Positions 11,801 through 19,763 of a stretch of DNA of 48,182 nucleotides are shown here, in pieces. Source of the DNA: Candidatus Uhrbacteria bacterium RIFCSPLOWO2_01_FULL_47_25 (GTDB taxonomy: Bacteria; Patescibacteriota; Patescibacteriia; GWA2-46-9). Below the pieces are notes generated by a model. The model saw nothing but the letters and a program-made list of their open reading frames with translations, had not been told where the DNA came from and made no database searches. The first letter of the stretch is position 1. Every line of letters begins with the position of its first letter. Location: the NCBI GenBank assembly GCA_001791325.1, contig MGEK01000006.1, forward strand, positions 1 to 48,182, given 5' to 3'. The position numbers and the translations under genes are program-made.

Positions 11801-11976
11801 AGACTTTTGCTTTCACTCCAAACGTTCCCGGTTTATATAAAATTAAGCTGACGGTGACAGATAGAATATCTGACCCTGTTCCACTTTCCACCCCTCCTAT
11901 TGCGCCCAAGATTATCGGGATAGAGACTATGTTGACTCAAACTTTCCCTTCGTGGCGGGAGTTGAGGCCAAATTAA
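2836..11976 (+). CDS. Giant multidomain surface protein (candidate type IV pilus tip adhesin)
   Basis: About 3,046 residues. The first 70 residues contain two hydrophobic stretches; 'KIPRILLRG..MSFIFFFIVSPVKA|WE' is the best signal peptide, so the true start could be an internal codon (ATG at 2929, 2965 or 3043). Approximate domain order: SBBP-type beta-propeller repeats (90-435); a DUF2341-like domain (475-570); a long beta-rich region; IPT/TIG-like domains; a LamG-like jelly roll (1390-1635, 'GWHHLAYVV' and 'GLIDDFRIYDEPL'); an NHL propeller (1785-2060); seven 50-residue repeats (2155-2495); further IPT-like domains; and a C-terminal PKD domain ending QTFPSWRELRPN. Four pilin-like genes follow, the first only 13 bp away. 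By analogy with PilY1 plus minor pilins it may cap a pilus; that is inference. Confidence 0.85.
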   Translation: MINKIFGEISTSVLKALGFSLFILLCQIIAGMKAKGETLRIHQMTEKDDTGRRRNENRKIPRILLRGIQMSFIFFFIVSPVKAWERAVPTSGNAAQVADSVISNGYLYAAYDQSVGTHSDWKIYKYGVNDGYDGWTVVTYNGTGNTDDHVRSVTTDGPNLYVAGCSIDSGGAYSIRLNRYDSQGNQTGSYSSLASTNECLNSITYYLGYIYGVSKDSATNKVEIYKWPTGTLSIVSGWPKPYQYGTAQTEAYDIAANVGGVYITGFANVTGQGENLLVAKFSLTVGAVTWVYNWNSSGASNERGSGLALDTLGNIYVAGYTNSGGTDDYLIVKVTNAGTLVIGSWPVIYNHGYGTSDDRAASIKFDLTTNRVYVSGWVTTSNGSDYYTMVRRTDGGSVTGFGPSGKATGTSDEAKSVEINGSIVYVTGTSDSKMWTITYTATAPRITSLTNYNPQTTSGGKQILINDSNFAPSTYKQRPIDITNSSGTALANYTVLVDLSSVAFSGEVSFFDSDLVTYLKYYAEGSKKYSVTIPSIGASGTRIYVRYNGGALWVPPSDAAGTFALYDDFEQNYASGSMPDGWQTYGSGEVQVGTDGSNKVLKKVTNSDPNGGGRDLSIPIQSGVGWEASMKIKSLSSGKVKFSLGNSSADGYGASVSFGTGRGRLFYGLQDDFRDRTRAWNGGTSFNNEVITNSEQPVPNDGQIGWEKLVNSPKNEGEYLAGRIRINGTGGKELYAKSCTDDNCIIGFTVPVASDEMPIFDLAYEASSGEGLAVWRDSVTNTKFDYRIWNGTSWGTVSSYNTSGNAIQWVKLIPNPANDTMALIWSQTGGNVGGVIWNGSSFINASPTYCTNLNNTDMWSFDAVWDFNGSKLLVACSSNTSDAATPYLKTYTYAGGTWSMATTSSSITAKTTAQVQLFANPSDANKIGLIKAGPSGTGAIQLGMWNGSTNTMTISKEVSSSSEQGSRQNNTAGAWLNQNQAIAVYTVSTAGDNKLYYSLWNTSSWSNGTVMNISSPMTVDAQKWIQVERLTDDNVMVTVSDGSKNIYSFTYTYNVGWALVSPYPLNSATLSQDNMRPFYYAPDQRYYKQTQDIEKRTAGVKSSLNNVALVMAYNTWYKIEMKKAGSNLELVLKDNNGAELGSVSDTNSVYNNFSKLFIHGDKNFYVDDIRVRPYAGSVGSEGVEAVVGASGSAPPVVVKIGGENGDAATVTGAINSQITATAPPKPVGFYDVYVQNPDGSSEICVGCMEYVAPPSGLYIDGQSPDYKKMEYAPADVVQGSANQRTIKGTGYNTNPSLCTIRELVGGVGGPDCLPQQSGFPLSSNNFKPPSRSTGSTLTLRVYGKSGSDQNGIYTDFPNAITYVTPPSITSIDGASPDARKMEYVPVNPVPEVVFDFDEGSGSTTSDSSGTMTGTLANSPIWVDGQEGYGKALRFDGYAQPSDYKYVSLGPDDVLDDLSQGTIMAWVKPAVNNNTFKGWFQAGKNGQCLNSIELAVIDNQFAVWGGTPPPPPGDGCIDPGPTLYAQAEITDTPLKPFIGWHHLAYVVNNTSPDIGFKLYIDGTAVTPTFPLTPPPSASPSSRGSSSSTLFFAQMAGSPQKYRVGATEWPQETFNGLIDDFRIYDEPLSAVEILAAMSGSPASVQMVERVISGTNLADFSGPPTSGSVVQTNDGTTKTGFNLTGKSFSQTEVIRTVPGDPESASVALTPIPQTSTLTQTDNSNNTASPNPAPPPATIKGGWNNIGSVFNNTRQKGRGDGAKVQLKKSMNSDPGSEPPSYNGIINTVAGIISMATDDSNNVYIATQLGSEAKDIKKYSPDGALITEFDSSSLTPVAGSPTGIAVTPDGNYIYVLYTFSATDCQCVKQFELNGTAYQFTNKVFNDAGNGGSYYNIGLAVDDRNEYLYVVDNARVKIHKFRVSDATEDTTWGSGLSNPHALVFDSTYTFLYLMDTGNNRVVKFTTNGVNAGTWPFPIGTGAGQIVSNSVYGIALDEQGNMYLADRANRRIQKFNSSGAPISQFGNSECNAVTASNQCYTIAIDPDSNIYVGDYDGNDHRIYKYKYNYYSTGTYTSYVDGGGGANHAWKTFWWDQTLNLGSTIAAKVKSSDSASAPSFAGCDDVTNGASLVSNSCVSSADRYLWYQFTLNAGSGIVIPNPIDTAGDVGRNASLAIGLDGYIRIAYWDMTNGYLKFIQCTNTECSTNNKTTLDSVSKNGFDVSMVIGSDGYARIAYWDYTVSSVKFIQCTNADCSTKNINTVDSSPDLGNIWSVSLALNSNNYGRISYHEYSNGNLKFAQCTNASCSTKNITIVDSAGDVGFHNSIAVDSNGYARIAYWDRTNGDLKFAQCTSADCSTKNITIVDSTDNPGSENSIAIGSYGNARIAYYEFVSKTLKFAQCTSADCSTKNITTVDSVQGAGWYTSIAIGADGYPRIAYHDHINDDLKFAQCTSADCSTKNITTVDSVNNVGQHTSLAIGADGNVRIAYFDFSNKDLKLAFILSGNATTPTLDEVRVDVDTDTYPTDPTKGIFTSGPIDIDFGAESWGDFSWNPTTQPGNSSITMQARSCVDSSCYIADSWGPSCSINNGGSLSGNSCVHVGHKYIQYQATLTTTDISVTPSLDDVTINYSVYGASVGVSSVKVGSKYAAAVKTGPSSTQLTITMPSLSEGTYSLLVFGENGSEQNGVSDILLSAFTYEYRPGENGSNPPPDGLTLTQPYIATTGGDPRQRIITSQVSNLGSTRSVVLADSATVERLVGSTATSITFNVPNHSKGAVGVIAYSEHGTADNGVFSTVTLTFADPPKISYFDPGQCFINLDGEPIKVFGTDFKFGDPPNDGGVGLLNDDTGLWMNIATAPDPNPNPDGVIFTLPSAAAAGLIDSQTGDLEIDPATGEQKGTLLRFYSTYSMEEFIWMPISYGNRAPVPKIKILLNGVAEWPKYLKQGRSYNLTGQASYDPEPRIDDSDLLCSQGGIVNYVWDVINPPSGYNGDPSWLGQTFAFTPNVPGLYKIKLTVTDRISDPVPLSTPPIAPKIIGIETMLTQTFPSWRELRPN
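9300..10320 (+). repeat. Seven tandem ~150-bp (50-residue) repeats within the giant gene
   Basis: Units recur at about 9395, 9545, 9701, 9851, 10001, 10151 and 10301, a period of 150 bp (one unit 156 bp). Each encodes 'DGyaRIAYwD..n..LKFAQCTsADCSTKNITtVDS'. The middle units are nearly identical at DNA level over the LKFAQCT..ADCSTKN part, which points to recent amplification or gene conversion. Seven beta-rich units with one Cys pair each would suit a seven-bladed propeller stapled by disulfides. Confidence 0.85.
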
Positions 11977-11989
11977 CGAGATGTAGCGC

Positions 11990-12583
11990 ATGGATATAAG
12001 AGAATGCCCGCGCGGGTATAGCATTGTCGAGGCGCTGGTAACCTTGTTTATTGTAGCCACAGTTGTAACTTTGTCGCTGGCAAATTATCGCACGGCGCAA
12101 AACGCCGCTCTACTTCGTCAAACTGTGGTCAATGTGGAAGGGGCCTTGCGCGACGCCCAACAGCACGCTTTGGCCGGCACTGTGGCTGACACCGGCGCGA
12201 CTTATGGATACGGCGTGCATTTTGATACTACAGCTTTGCCATATACAGTTTATGCGGATAAGGACGACGATAATGACCTTTTTTTTGACGGTGAGCCGAC
12301 GGATTTTAAATTTGCAAATCAGCCAGAGTCTCGGCCAGCAAAAATTAGCTTAACGATTGGAGTTACTGGAGTATGCGGTTCTTCAAATGCTGTTGATGTG
12401 GCTTTTCAGCCCCCCTTGCCATCAGTGTCTATAAAAAAGGAGGCCGACTTTGTAAGTGATTGCGACATTGCGTGCCTTGACTTGAGCCTTGGCGGCAAAA
12501 CTTCTCGCGTTAAAGTAACGCGCGAATCTGGGCTTATTGAAACAATCAATAATCAGGATCCGGCGGCGGGGTGTTCCACATAA
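11990..12583 (+). CDS. Type IV pilin-like minor pilin (GspH/FimT-like)
   Basis: 197 residues. The N-terminus reads MDIRECPRG|YSIVEALVTLFIVATVV: a short leader, a Gly at the prepilin peptidase site, Glu at mature position 5 and a hydrophobic helix, the hallmark of class III signal peptides. The mature domain has a 'VNVEGALRDAQQHALAG' helix as in GspH/FimT minor pilins, then a beta-rich part with Cys pairs ('VCGSS', 'DCDIACLDL'). The start lies 13 bp after the giant gene, so the two are probably cotranscribed. Processing by a prepilin peptidase (not in the window) and a place at the pilus tip are inferred from the family. Confidence 0.85.
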   Translation: MDIRECPRGYSIVEALVTLFIVATVVTLSLANYRTAQNAALLRQTVVNVEGALRDAQQHALAGTVADTGATYGYGVHFDTTALPYTVYADKDDDNDLFFDGEPTDFKFANQPESRPAKISLTIGVTGVCGSSNAVDVAFQPPLPSVSIKKEADFVSDCDIACLDLSLGGKTSRVKVTRESGLIETINNQDPAAGCST

Positions 12584-12644
12584 ATATCCCACTAATAAAC
12601 ACTAATAATGAACTAATAGACACCAAGCTCAAATGTCAAATATA

Positions 12645-12742
12645 CTTACGAAAGTACGAAACTATACGAAAGGTACGAAAAAGCCGCATATTCACCCCAT
12701 CAACCAATTTCGTACATACGTACTATTTCGTACTTTCGTATG
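12645..12742. repeat. Long hairpin repeat built of TACGAAA units, copy A
   Basis: Two ~36-bp arms, imperfect inverted repeats of each other, are built from spaced TACGAAA (left) and TTTCGTA (right) units and enclose a ~25-bp loop. Related copies occur at 17230-17328 and 18906-18994. It fills most of the 185-bp gap between two pilin genes, and no promoter is obvious. Confidence 0.75.
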
Positions 12743-12768
12743 AATGTAGAGATTAGATATTAAATACT

Positions 12769-13350
12769 ATGTCATCTGCTGATAAATACAGAAACCAAAC
12801 TTTTAATCATGCCAACAAGAATAGGGGAGTAAGAGGGTTTACCATTATTGAGCTTATAGTCGTTATCGGCATATTGAGCGGCGGTATCGTGGCCGTGCAA
12901 ACAGCCATTCAATACGGCTTAAGAAACGCCGTTGTTGTTTCTGATGGCATTGTGGCCGCGCACTTGGCTGAAGAAGGCCTAGAACTTATTCGCAATGTGC
13001 GCGACGGCAATTGGGCAATCAGACAATTTCAACAACCGACTCCCACAGCAGATACTTGGGATGAGCTCAGTACTGGATATTATCGTTTGGATTATCTTCT
13101 TAGTAATGGAGTTTCTAGACTTTATTCTGGCGCTCCGGCTACTTGCCAGGACGGACAAGTATTGAATTTTGACTCAACCAGCGGCTTATATTCTTATGCT
13201 GGGGGTACTTTTTCAAAATTTAGAAGGGTTGTAAATATAACTAATAATACCACTTATATTGAAGTCAGCAGTCAGGTCTGCTGGACCGACAGCATTGGCC
13301 CTCATGAAATTATCATAACCGAGCGTTTGTATGATTGGCGGCCAGAATAG
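12769..13350 (+). CDS. Type IV pilin-like minor pilin (PilV-like)
   Basis: 193 residues with the prepilin motif VRG|FTIIELIVVIGILSGGIVA: Gly before the cleavage site, Phe at +1 and Glu at +5. The sequence 'AAHLAEEGLELIRNVRDGNW' after the helix is typical of PilV/GspI-like minor pilins. The leader is ~24 residues and polar. The 3' end overlaps the next pilin gene by 20 bp, which supports translational coupling. It is expected in the inner membrane before processing and in a pilus or pseudopilus afterwards. Confidence 0.85.
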   Translation: MSSADKYRNQTFNHANKNRGVRGFTIIELIVVIGILSGGIVAVQTAIQYGLRNAVVVSDGIVAAHLAEEGLELIRNVRDGNWAIRQFQQPTPTADTWDELSTGYYRLDYLLSNGVSRLYSGAPATCQDGQVLNFDSTSGLYSYAGGTFSKFRRVVNITNNTTYIEVSSQVCWTDSIGPHEIIITERLYDWRPE

Positions 13351-13885
13351 ATGCATCAAATACACGCAAAGCAAGCCCCAAGGCCAAACACTGCTTGAGC
13401 TTATTGTGGTTCTGGGAATTTTCTTAACGATGGTTAGCGCCATTGTGGGCAGTTTTATTTCGGCCATTGCCGCGGAACGGCGGGCCATCACCTCCCAAGA
13501 AGTTTTAAGCAATGCCCGCGCTACTATTGAAACAATGATGCGGGCAATAAGACAGGCCGATCCGGATACGATCACGACAGCTCCTGCAGTTTGTGCTTCT
13601 TCGCCGTGTCTTGAATTTAACCATCCAATTAAGGGCGTGATGCAATATTATTTGTCGGGAACACAAATTTATGAAAATAGCGGCGGCAGTGATTTTTTCA
13701 TAACGCCAGATAACGTCAACGTACAAAGTTTGGGGTTCATTCTCATAGGTAATGATCCGATTACTGGCACCAGCGATCAAATTCAACCAAGAGTAACAAT
13801 GACCGTCGCTGTTAGAGCGAACCCTGCCGGCGGCCCAACTTTGAGTTTACAGACAACAGTGTCATTAAGAAGCCCACAGGAATAG
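13331..13885 (+). CDS. Type IV pilin-like minor pilin (PilW/GspJ-like)
   Basis: 184 residues. After a ~17-residue leader the motif PQG|QTLLELIVVLGIFLTMVSA has Gly at -1 and Glu at +5, then a hydrophobic helix. 'SNARATIETMMRAIRQADP' resembles the helix after the membrane segment in PilW/GspJ-type minor pilins. The C-terminal part is beta-rich. Overlap with the upstream gene and the shared strand place it in the same operon. Assignment to PilW rather than another class rests on order and helix pattern only. Confidence 0.8.
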   Translation: MIGGQNRCIKYTQSKPQGQTLLELIVVLGIFLTMVSAIVGSFISAIAAERRAITSQEVLSNARATIETMMRAIRQADPDTITTAPAVCASSPCLEFNHPIKGVMQYYLSGTQIYENSGGSDFFITPDNVNVQSLGFILIGNDPITGTSDQIQPRVTMTVAVRANPAGGPTLSLQTTVSLRSPQE

Positions 13886-13899
13886 ATTATTATTTGATC

Positions 13900-14032
13900 G
13901 GGAATATTGAATATAGAATTTAGAATATACAAAATGGCGATAATTCTGAATAATTAATATTAATAATGAGTGTTAAGCCCCTATGATCAAATACCAATAT
14001 TCCATATTCCATATTCCATATTCTAGGGCTTC
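13900..14032. repeat. AT-rich imperfect inverted repeat of GAATAT units
   Basis: The left side (around 13900-13930) repeats GAATATTGAATATAGAAT-like units; the right side (14000-14032) repeats ATTCCAT units in the opposite sense. The right arm overlaps the first codons of the next pilin gene, so its leader peptide (YQYSIFHIPYS) is encoded by repeat DNA. Confidence 0.55.
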
Positions 14033-14416
14033 GCGGAAACCAACCGGTTATGCTTTGCTCTTAACCATTATGGTGATGTCCACCATGCTGGTAATAGGGC
14101 TCACAATTACCGGTATTGTGCTGACCCAGGCTCGTTTAAGCACGAGAGTTTTTAACGCTATGAAAGCTTTGGCTATGGCTGATAGCGGGATAGAAAGAGG
14201 GTTGTATGAGGATTTTATGGCACCTCCAGTGGGTTTGGGGATTTGGGGCCCTACTGTTCCTAATGCAACTATAGGTCCAGAGATTGTTGGCAACGGATCA
14301 TATACAGTGGAAAAATGTCCGGCTGGCGTCAGCCCATGTGGACCTCCCGATGCTACTACCTTACGTTCCATTGGCACATACGGCGGCGCGCAGAGGTCGG
14401 TGGAAGTATCATATTG

Positions 14417-14417
<1 letters not shown>
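13983..14417 (+). CDS. Pilus assembly minor protein (PilX-like)
   Basis: 144 residues. A ~22-residue leader is followed by TGYALLLTIMVMSTMLVIGLTITGIVLTQ, a long hydrophobic helix without Glu at +5, as in PilX/GspK-type minor pilins. 'AMKALAMADSGIERGLYE' matches the family signature of the form 'A..aAesGie.al'. The mature domain is short (~115 residues) with one Cys pair ('KCPAGVSPCG'). It is last in the run giant protein, FimT-like, PilV-like, PilW-like, PilX-like, which mirrors minor-pilin operons. The true start may be later, because the first codons lie in an AT-rich repeat. Confidence 0.8.
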
Positions 14418-16699
<2,282 letters not shown>

Positions 16700-16753
16700 T
16701 TGGTATAATAATTGTGTCATATATAGAGCAAGAATTACCCATCTCACTCTTAA

Positions 16754-16860
16754 CCACTATCTTTCGCAATCGAGCAAGATAGTGGCAACTCTGAATTGTT
16801 GAAAAAAGTGAAGCTCCATGGCTTTGTCCGCTCAGGTAGCCGCGTCCGCCAGTTGGCGGA
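16754..16860. repeat. Two short hairpins in the ligA-gatC gap
   Basis: CCACTATCTT (16754-16763) pairs with AAGATAGTGG (16776-16785) and could end ligA transcription, although no U-tract follows. TCCGCC-AGTT-GGCGGA (16845-16860) is a compact GC hairpin of a type seen again near 38137 and 23770. Nothing else is visible in 16700-16920. Confidence 0.45.
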
Positions 16861-16920
16861 TCAAGCTGGTAGAACCTCTGGACGCAACATTATTTTTTCT
16901 TTATTATAGCTATATCATTT

Positions 16921-17214
16921 ATGTCACTCACCAGAGAAGAAGTTAAACATATTGCCGCATTGGCTCGCCTAGAGCTGACGGAGGACGAGATTACGCGCTA
17001 TCAAAAGGAATTAGCGCGTATTCTTGATTATGTGGGGCAGCTTCAAGAAGTGGATACGGCGGGTATTGAGCCGACAGCGCAGGTAACAGGGCTTGTCAAT
17101 CGTTTGCGGGAAGACAAATCTATCTTGGTAGATGAGGAGGCCCGGAAGTGTTTACTGTCAGCCGCGCCAGACCGCGAGGGTGACTATTTCAAAGTGAAAG
17201 CGGTGTTTGAATAA
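16921..17214 (+). CDS. gatC: Asp-tRNA(Asn)/Glu-tRNA(Gln) amidotransferase subunit C
   Basis: 97 residues, the usual GatC length. The N-terminus 'LTREEVKHIAALARLELTEDEITRYQKELARILDYVGQL' and the 'VDTAGIEPTAQVT..VNRLREDK' segment are family signatures. GatC wraps around GatA and stabilises the GatCAB complex, which converts misacylated Glu-tRNA(Gln) or Asp-tRNA(Asn) to the correct aminoacyl-tRNA. gatA follows after a 149-bp gap filled by a hairpin repeat. gatB is not in the window. Confidence 0.95.
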   Translation: MSLTREEVKHIAALARLELTEDEITRYQKELARILDYVGQLQEVDTAGIEPTAQVTGLVNRLREDKSILVDEEARKCLLSAAPDREGDYFKVKAVFE

Positions 17215-17229
17215 TGACGAAATATTCTT

Positions 17230-17328
17230 TTTACGAAATTACGAAATAATACTAAAGGTACGAAAAATGACTTATTCTTTGAGCAAACGATATTTCGTAC
17301 ATTCGTATTGTTTTCGTACTTTCGTATG
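17230..17328. repeat. Long hairpin repeat built of TACGAAA units, copy B
   Basis: Same design as copy A: the left arm has TTACGAAATTACGAAAT and GGTACGAAAAAT, the right arm ATTTCGTACATTCGTATT and TTTCGTACTTTCGTATG. The right arms of the three copies are the best conserved part. It sits between gatC and gatA, so an mRNA spanning both would carry this hairpin. Confidence 0.75.
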
Positions 17329-17363
17329 GGTCTAGAGATTAGTGCTTAGAAATTATACTTGTT

Positions 17364-18851
17364 ATGCATTTATACGAGCTAGATGTTGTTGCCACTGCCG
17401 AGGGGTTGAGGCAGAAGGAGTTTTCTTCAGTTGAGGCGACGCAGGCATATCTTGAGCGCATTGATAATTTGAATCCAAAACTGAACGCTTATCTTACGGT
17501 GGCGGCTGCTGAAGCTTTGGCCGCGGCGAAAACTGCTGATGAGCGTCGTCGCCGCGGGGAAGATGGGAATCTTTTGGGTGTGCCATTAGCCATTAAGGAC
17601 AATATAACGACCGTGGGCATTCGCACCACAGCCGCCTCAAAAATTTTGGAAAATTATCAATCAGCATACGACGCGACAGTGATTAAAAAATTGAAAGACG
17701 CGGGCGCTGTAATTTTAGGCAAAACCAATCTTGATGAATTCGCGCACGGCGCTTCCACGGAGAATTCTGCTTTTGGGCCGACAAAAAATCCTTGGGACAC
17801 AACGCGCGTGCCCGGCGGTTCTTCCGGCGGTTCGGCCGCGGCCGTGGCTAGCGACCTTTGCGCCGGCGCGTTGGGCTCGGACACGGGCGGGTCAATTCGC
17901 TATCCGGCCACATTTTGCGGAGTGGTCGGCTTAAAAACCAGTTATGGACGAGTATCGCGCTCCGGCCTTTTGTCTATGACTTCGTCAACTGATGTCATTG
18001 GGCCGATAACCAAAAGTATTCACGACGCGGCTGTACTGCTTCAGACCATCGCTGGACCAGATTCTTTAGATCAGACAACATATCCAAAATCGCCTCGCGA
18101 CAATGAATACGCGGAAGCTATTAGCACTCGGGCCGATTTAAAGGGCTTAAGATTCGGTGTACCTAAAGAATGGCTTAGTGTTGGCGGTTTAACAGCGGGA
18201 GTTGCCAAAATGATCAAAGAAGCTATTGGCACTGTTCAGAAACTTGGAGGTGAGGTTGTAGATGTGTCTTTACCGTACGCTAAATATGGTATCCCTGTTT
18301 ATTATGTTATAACTCCGTCAGAAATCAGCGCCAATTTAGCGCGCTACGATGGGATTCGTTACGGTTATCATGCGACCGAGGCTACCAATCTGTTTGATGT
18401 CTATGCCAAATCGCGTGGCAAGGGTTTTGGGCCGGAAGCCAAGCGGCGTATTATGATTGGCACGTACGCTTTGTCGCACGGCTATTATGATGCCTATTAT
18501 CTGCAGGCGCAGAAAGTGAGAACGATAATATGTCAAGACTTTGACAAAGTTTTTAAATCAGTAGATGCCATTATTGGCCCGGCCGCGCCTCATGTCGCAT
18601 TCAAACTTGGCGCGAAAGTTAGTGACCCCTTAAAAATGTATTTGGAAGATATTTTTATGAGTCCGGCGAGTTTAGCGGGACTCCCAAGTTTGGTTTTGCC
18701 GGCTGGTTTTGCTAAACCCGAAGAGGGGGGCGAGGAGATGCCAGTGGGTTTGCAAATAATCGGCCGTCGGTTTGATGAAGCGGCACTGTTCGCCATAGGC
18801 CACTGTTTTGAGCAGGCGACGGAGCACCATATAAGGAGACCCAAACTCTAA
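17364..18851 (+). CDS. gatA: Asp-tRNA(Asn)/Glu-tRNA(Gln) amidotransferase subunit A
   Basis: 495 residues, the amidase subunit of GatCAB, which releases ammonia from glutamine for transamidation. The amidase-signature Ser-cisSer-Lys triad is visible: Lys78 in GVPLAIKDN, Ser153 in GGSSGGSAAA and Ser177 in GSDTGGSIRYP. The full amidase fold and the C-terminal 'PVGLQIIGRRFDEAALFAIGHCFEQ' region are present. The ATG at 17364 gives the expected N-terminus. It follows gatC on the same strand. Confidence 0.97.
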   Translation: MHLYELDVVATAEGLRQKEFSSVEATQAYLERIDNLNPKLNAYLTVAAAEALAAAKTADERRRRGEDGNLLGVPLAIKDNITTVGIRTTAASKILENYQSAYDATVIKKLKDAGAVILGKTNLDEFAHGASTENSAFGPTKNPWDTTRVPGGSSGGSAAAVASDLCAGALGSDTGGSIRYPATFCGVVGLKTSYGRVSRSGLLSMTSSTDVIGPITKSIHDAAVLLQTIAGPDSLDQTTYPKSPRDNEYAEAISTRADLKGLRFGVPKEWLSVGGLTAGVAKMIKEAIGTVQKLGGEVVDVSLPYAKYGIPVYYVITPSEISANLARYDGIRYGYHATEATNLFDVYAKSRGKGFGPEAKRRIMIGTYALSHGYYDAYYLQAQKVRTIICQDFDKVFKSVDAIIGPAAPHVAFKLGAKVSDPLKMYLEDIFMSPASLAGLPSLVLPAGFAKPEEGGEEMPVGLQIIGRRFDEAALFAIGHCFEQATEHHIRRPKL

Positions 18852-18905
18852 GCACGAATTTCATGCCCAGAATATGGAATATAGAATATTGAATACAGGA
18901 ATATG

Positions 18906-18994
18906 CTTACAAAATTACGAAAAGATACGAAAAATCGTTTGTCGCAGGTTAAATGGCATTTCGTATATTCGTATTGATTTCGTACTTTCGTATG
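18906..18994. repeat. Long hairpin repeat built of TACGAAA units, copy C
   Basis: Left arm TTACAAAATTACGAAAAG-like, right arm ATTTCGTATATTCGTATT then TTTCGTACTTTCGTATG; slightly shorter than copies A and B. It ends 13 bp before the ATG at 19008, so the translation start lies at the foot of the hairpin. Confidence 0.7.
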
Positions 18995-19007
18995 GGTACA
19001 GAAATTT

Positions 19008-19436
19008 ATGCGATTGACTATTTTATTGCTAACGGCTGTACTGGGGGTCGTTGTCGGCCTTATTTATTTGTTGAAATATCTAAAGAGGCGCTCTTATGCG
19101 CGTGATTTTAGAATTAACGACCGTTTAGCTTGGCAAAAGAGGTGGCAAGAGTTGGAGGCCATGCTCGCGGGGGGTTCGTCGCAGTGGGCTGTCGCGGTGA
19201 TTGAAGCCGACAAATTATTTGATCGGGTGACGCGCTCAATGGCCCTGCCGGGCAAGGATTTTGGCGAACGCCTGCGTTTTCTTTCTTTAAGCAGGCCAGA
19301 AATTAGGGCTGTCTGGCCCGCTCATTTAATACGGAATCGTTTAGTTCATGAAGCACATTATGAACTTGACCGGCGCACGGCTATCAGCGTCTTAAAAACG
19401 TTTGAGCGAGCATTGAAGGATTTGGGAATATTGTAA
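19008..19436 (+). CDS. Small single-pass membrane protein, unknown function
   Basis: 142 residues: an N-terminal transmembrane helix (about 3-24, 'LTILLLTAVLGVVVGLIYLL'), a basic patch KYLKRRSYAR, then a helical cytoplasmic domain ('WQKRWQELEAML...AVAVIEADKLFDRVTRSMALPGKDFGERLRF'). The closing 'ALKTFERAL'-like helix suggests a compact bundle. No catalytic motif is apparent. It follows gatA with copy C of the hairpin between them. Function unknown. Confidence 0.7.
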   Translation: MRLTILLLTAVLGVVVGLIYLLKYLKRRSYARDFRINDRLAWQKRWQELEAMLAGGSSQWAVAVIEADKLFDRVTRSMALPGKDFGERLRFLSLSRPEIRAVWPAHLIRNRLVHEAHYELDRRTAISVLKTFERALKDLGIL

Positions 19437-19521
19437 TTGTAATTGATTATGCCATTTATAAATAGATTAATCTTATATGTTTTTGTCAAACATGGAATCA
19501 TTAACGATTTACAAATGTCGT

Positions 19522-19550
19522 TTGACATATTTGAATTTTTTTGATACAAT
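19522..19550 (+). promoter_or_regulatory. Sigma-70 promoter with long leader
   Basis: TTGACA (19522-19527), a 17-bp spacer and TACAAT (19545-19550) form a near-consensus promoter. It would give a ~205-nt leader up to the ATG at 19764. The leader is AT-rich with no strong hairpin; a Shine-Dalgarno GAGGGGAG (19751-19758) lies 5 nt before the start. Nothing else is visible in the 19437-19763 gap. Confidence 0.75.
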
Positions 19551-19763
19551 AACAACATAAAATAATTAAGTCTGGTACTTACGCACTTCATATCATAGAT
19601 TTCTAGTGATTTTGATGAATTTTGACTAACAACACTAATAACTTTTTAAGAATCAAGATAAGAAATGGGCAACTTTTGTAATATGGAATACGTAATTTAG
19701 GCGTCGTATAACGTTAAAATGCGTAGGCCCTATTAAGTATAAATAAAATAGAGGGGAGCCCAT

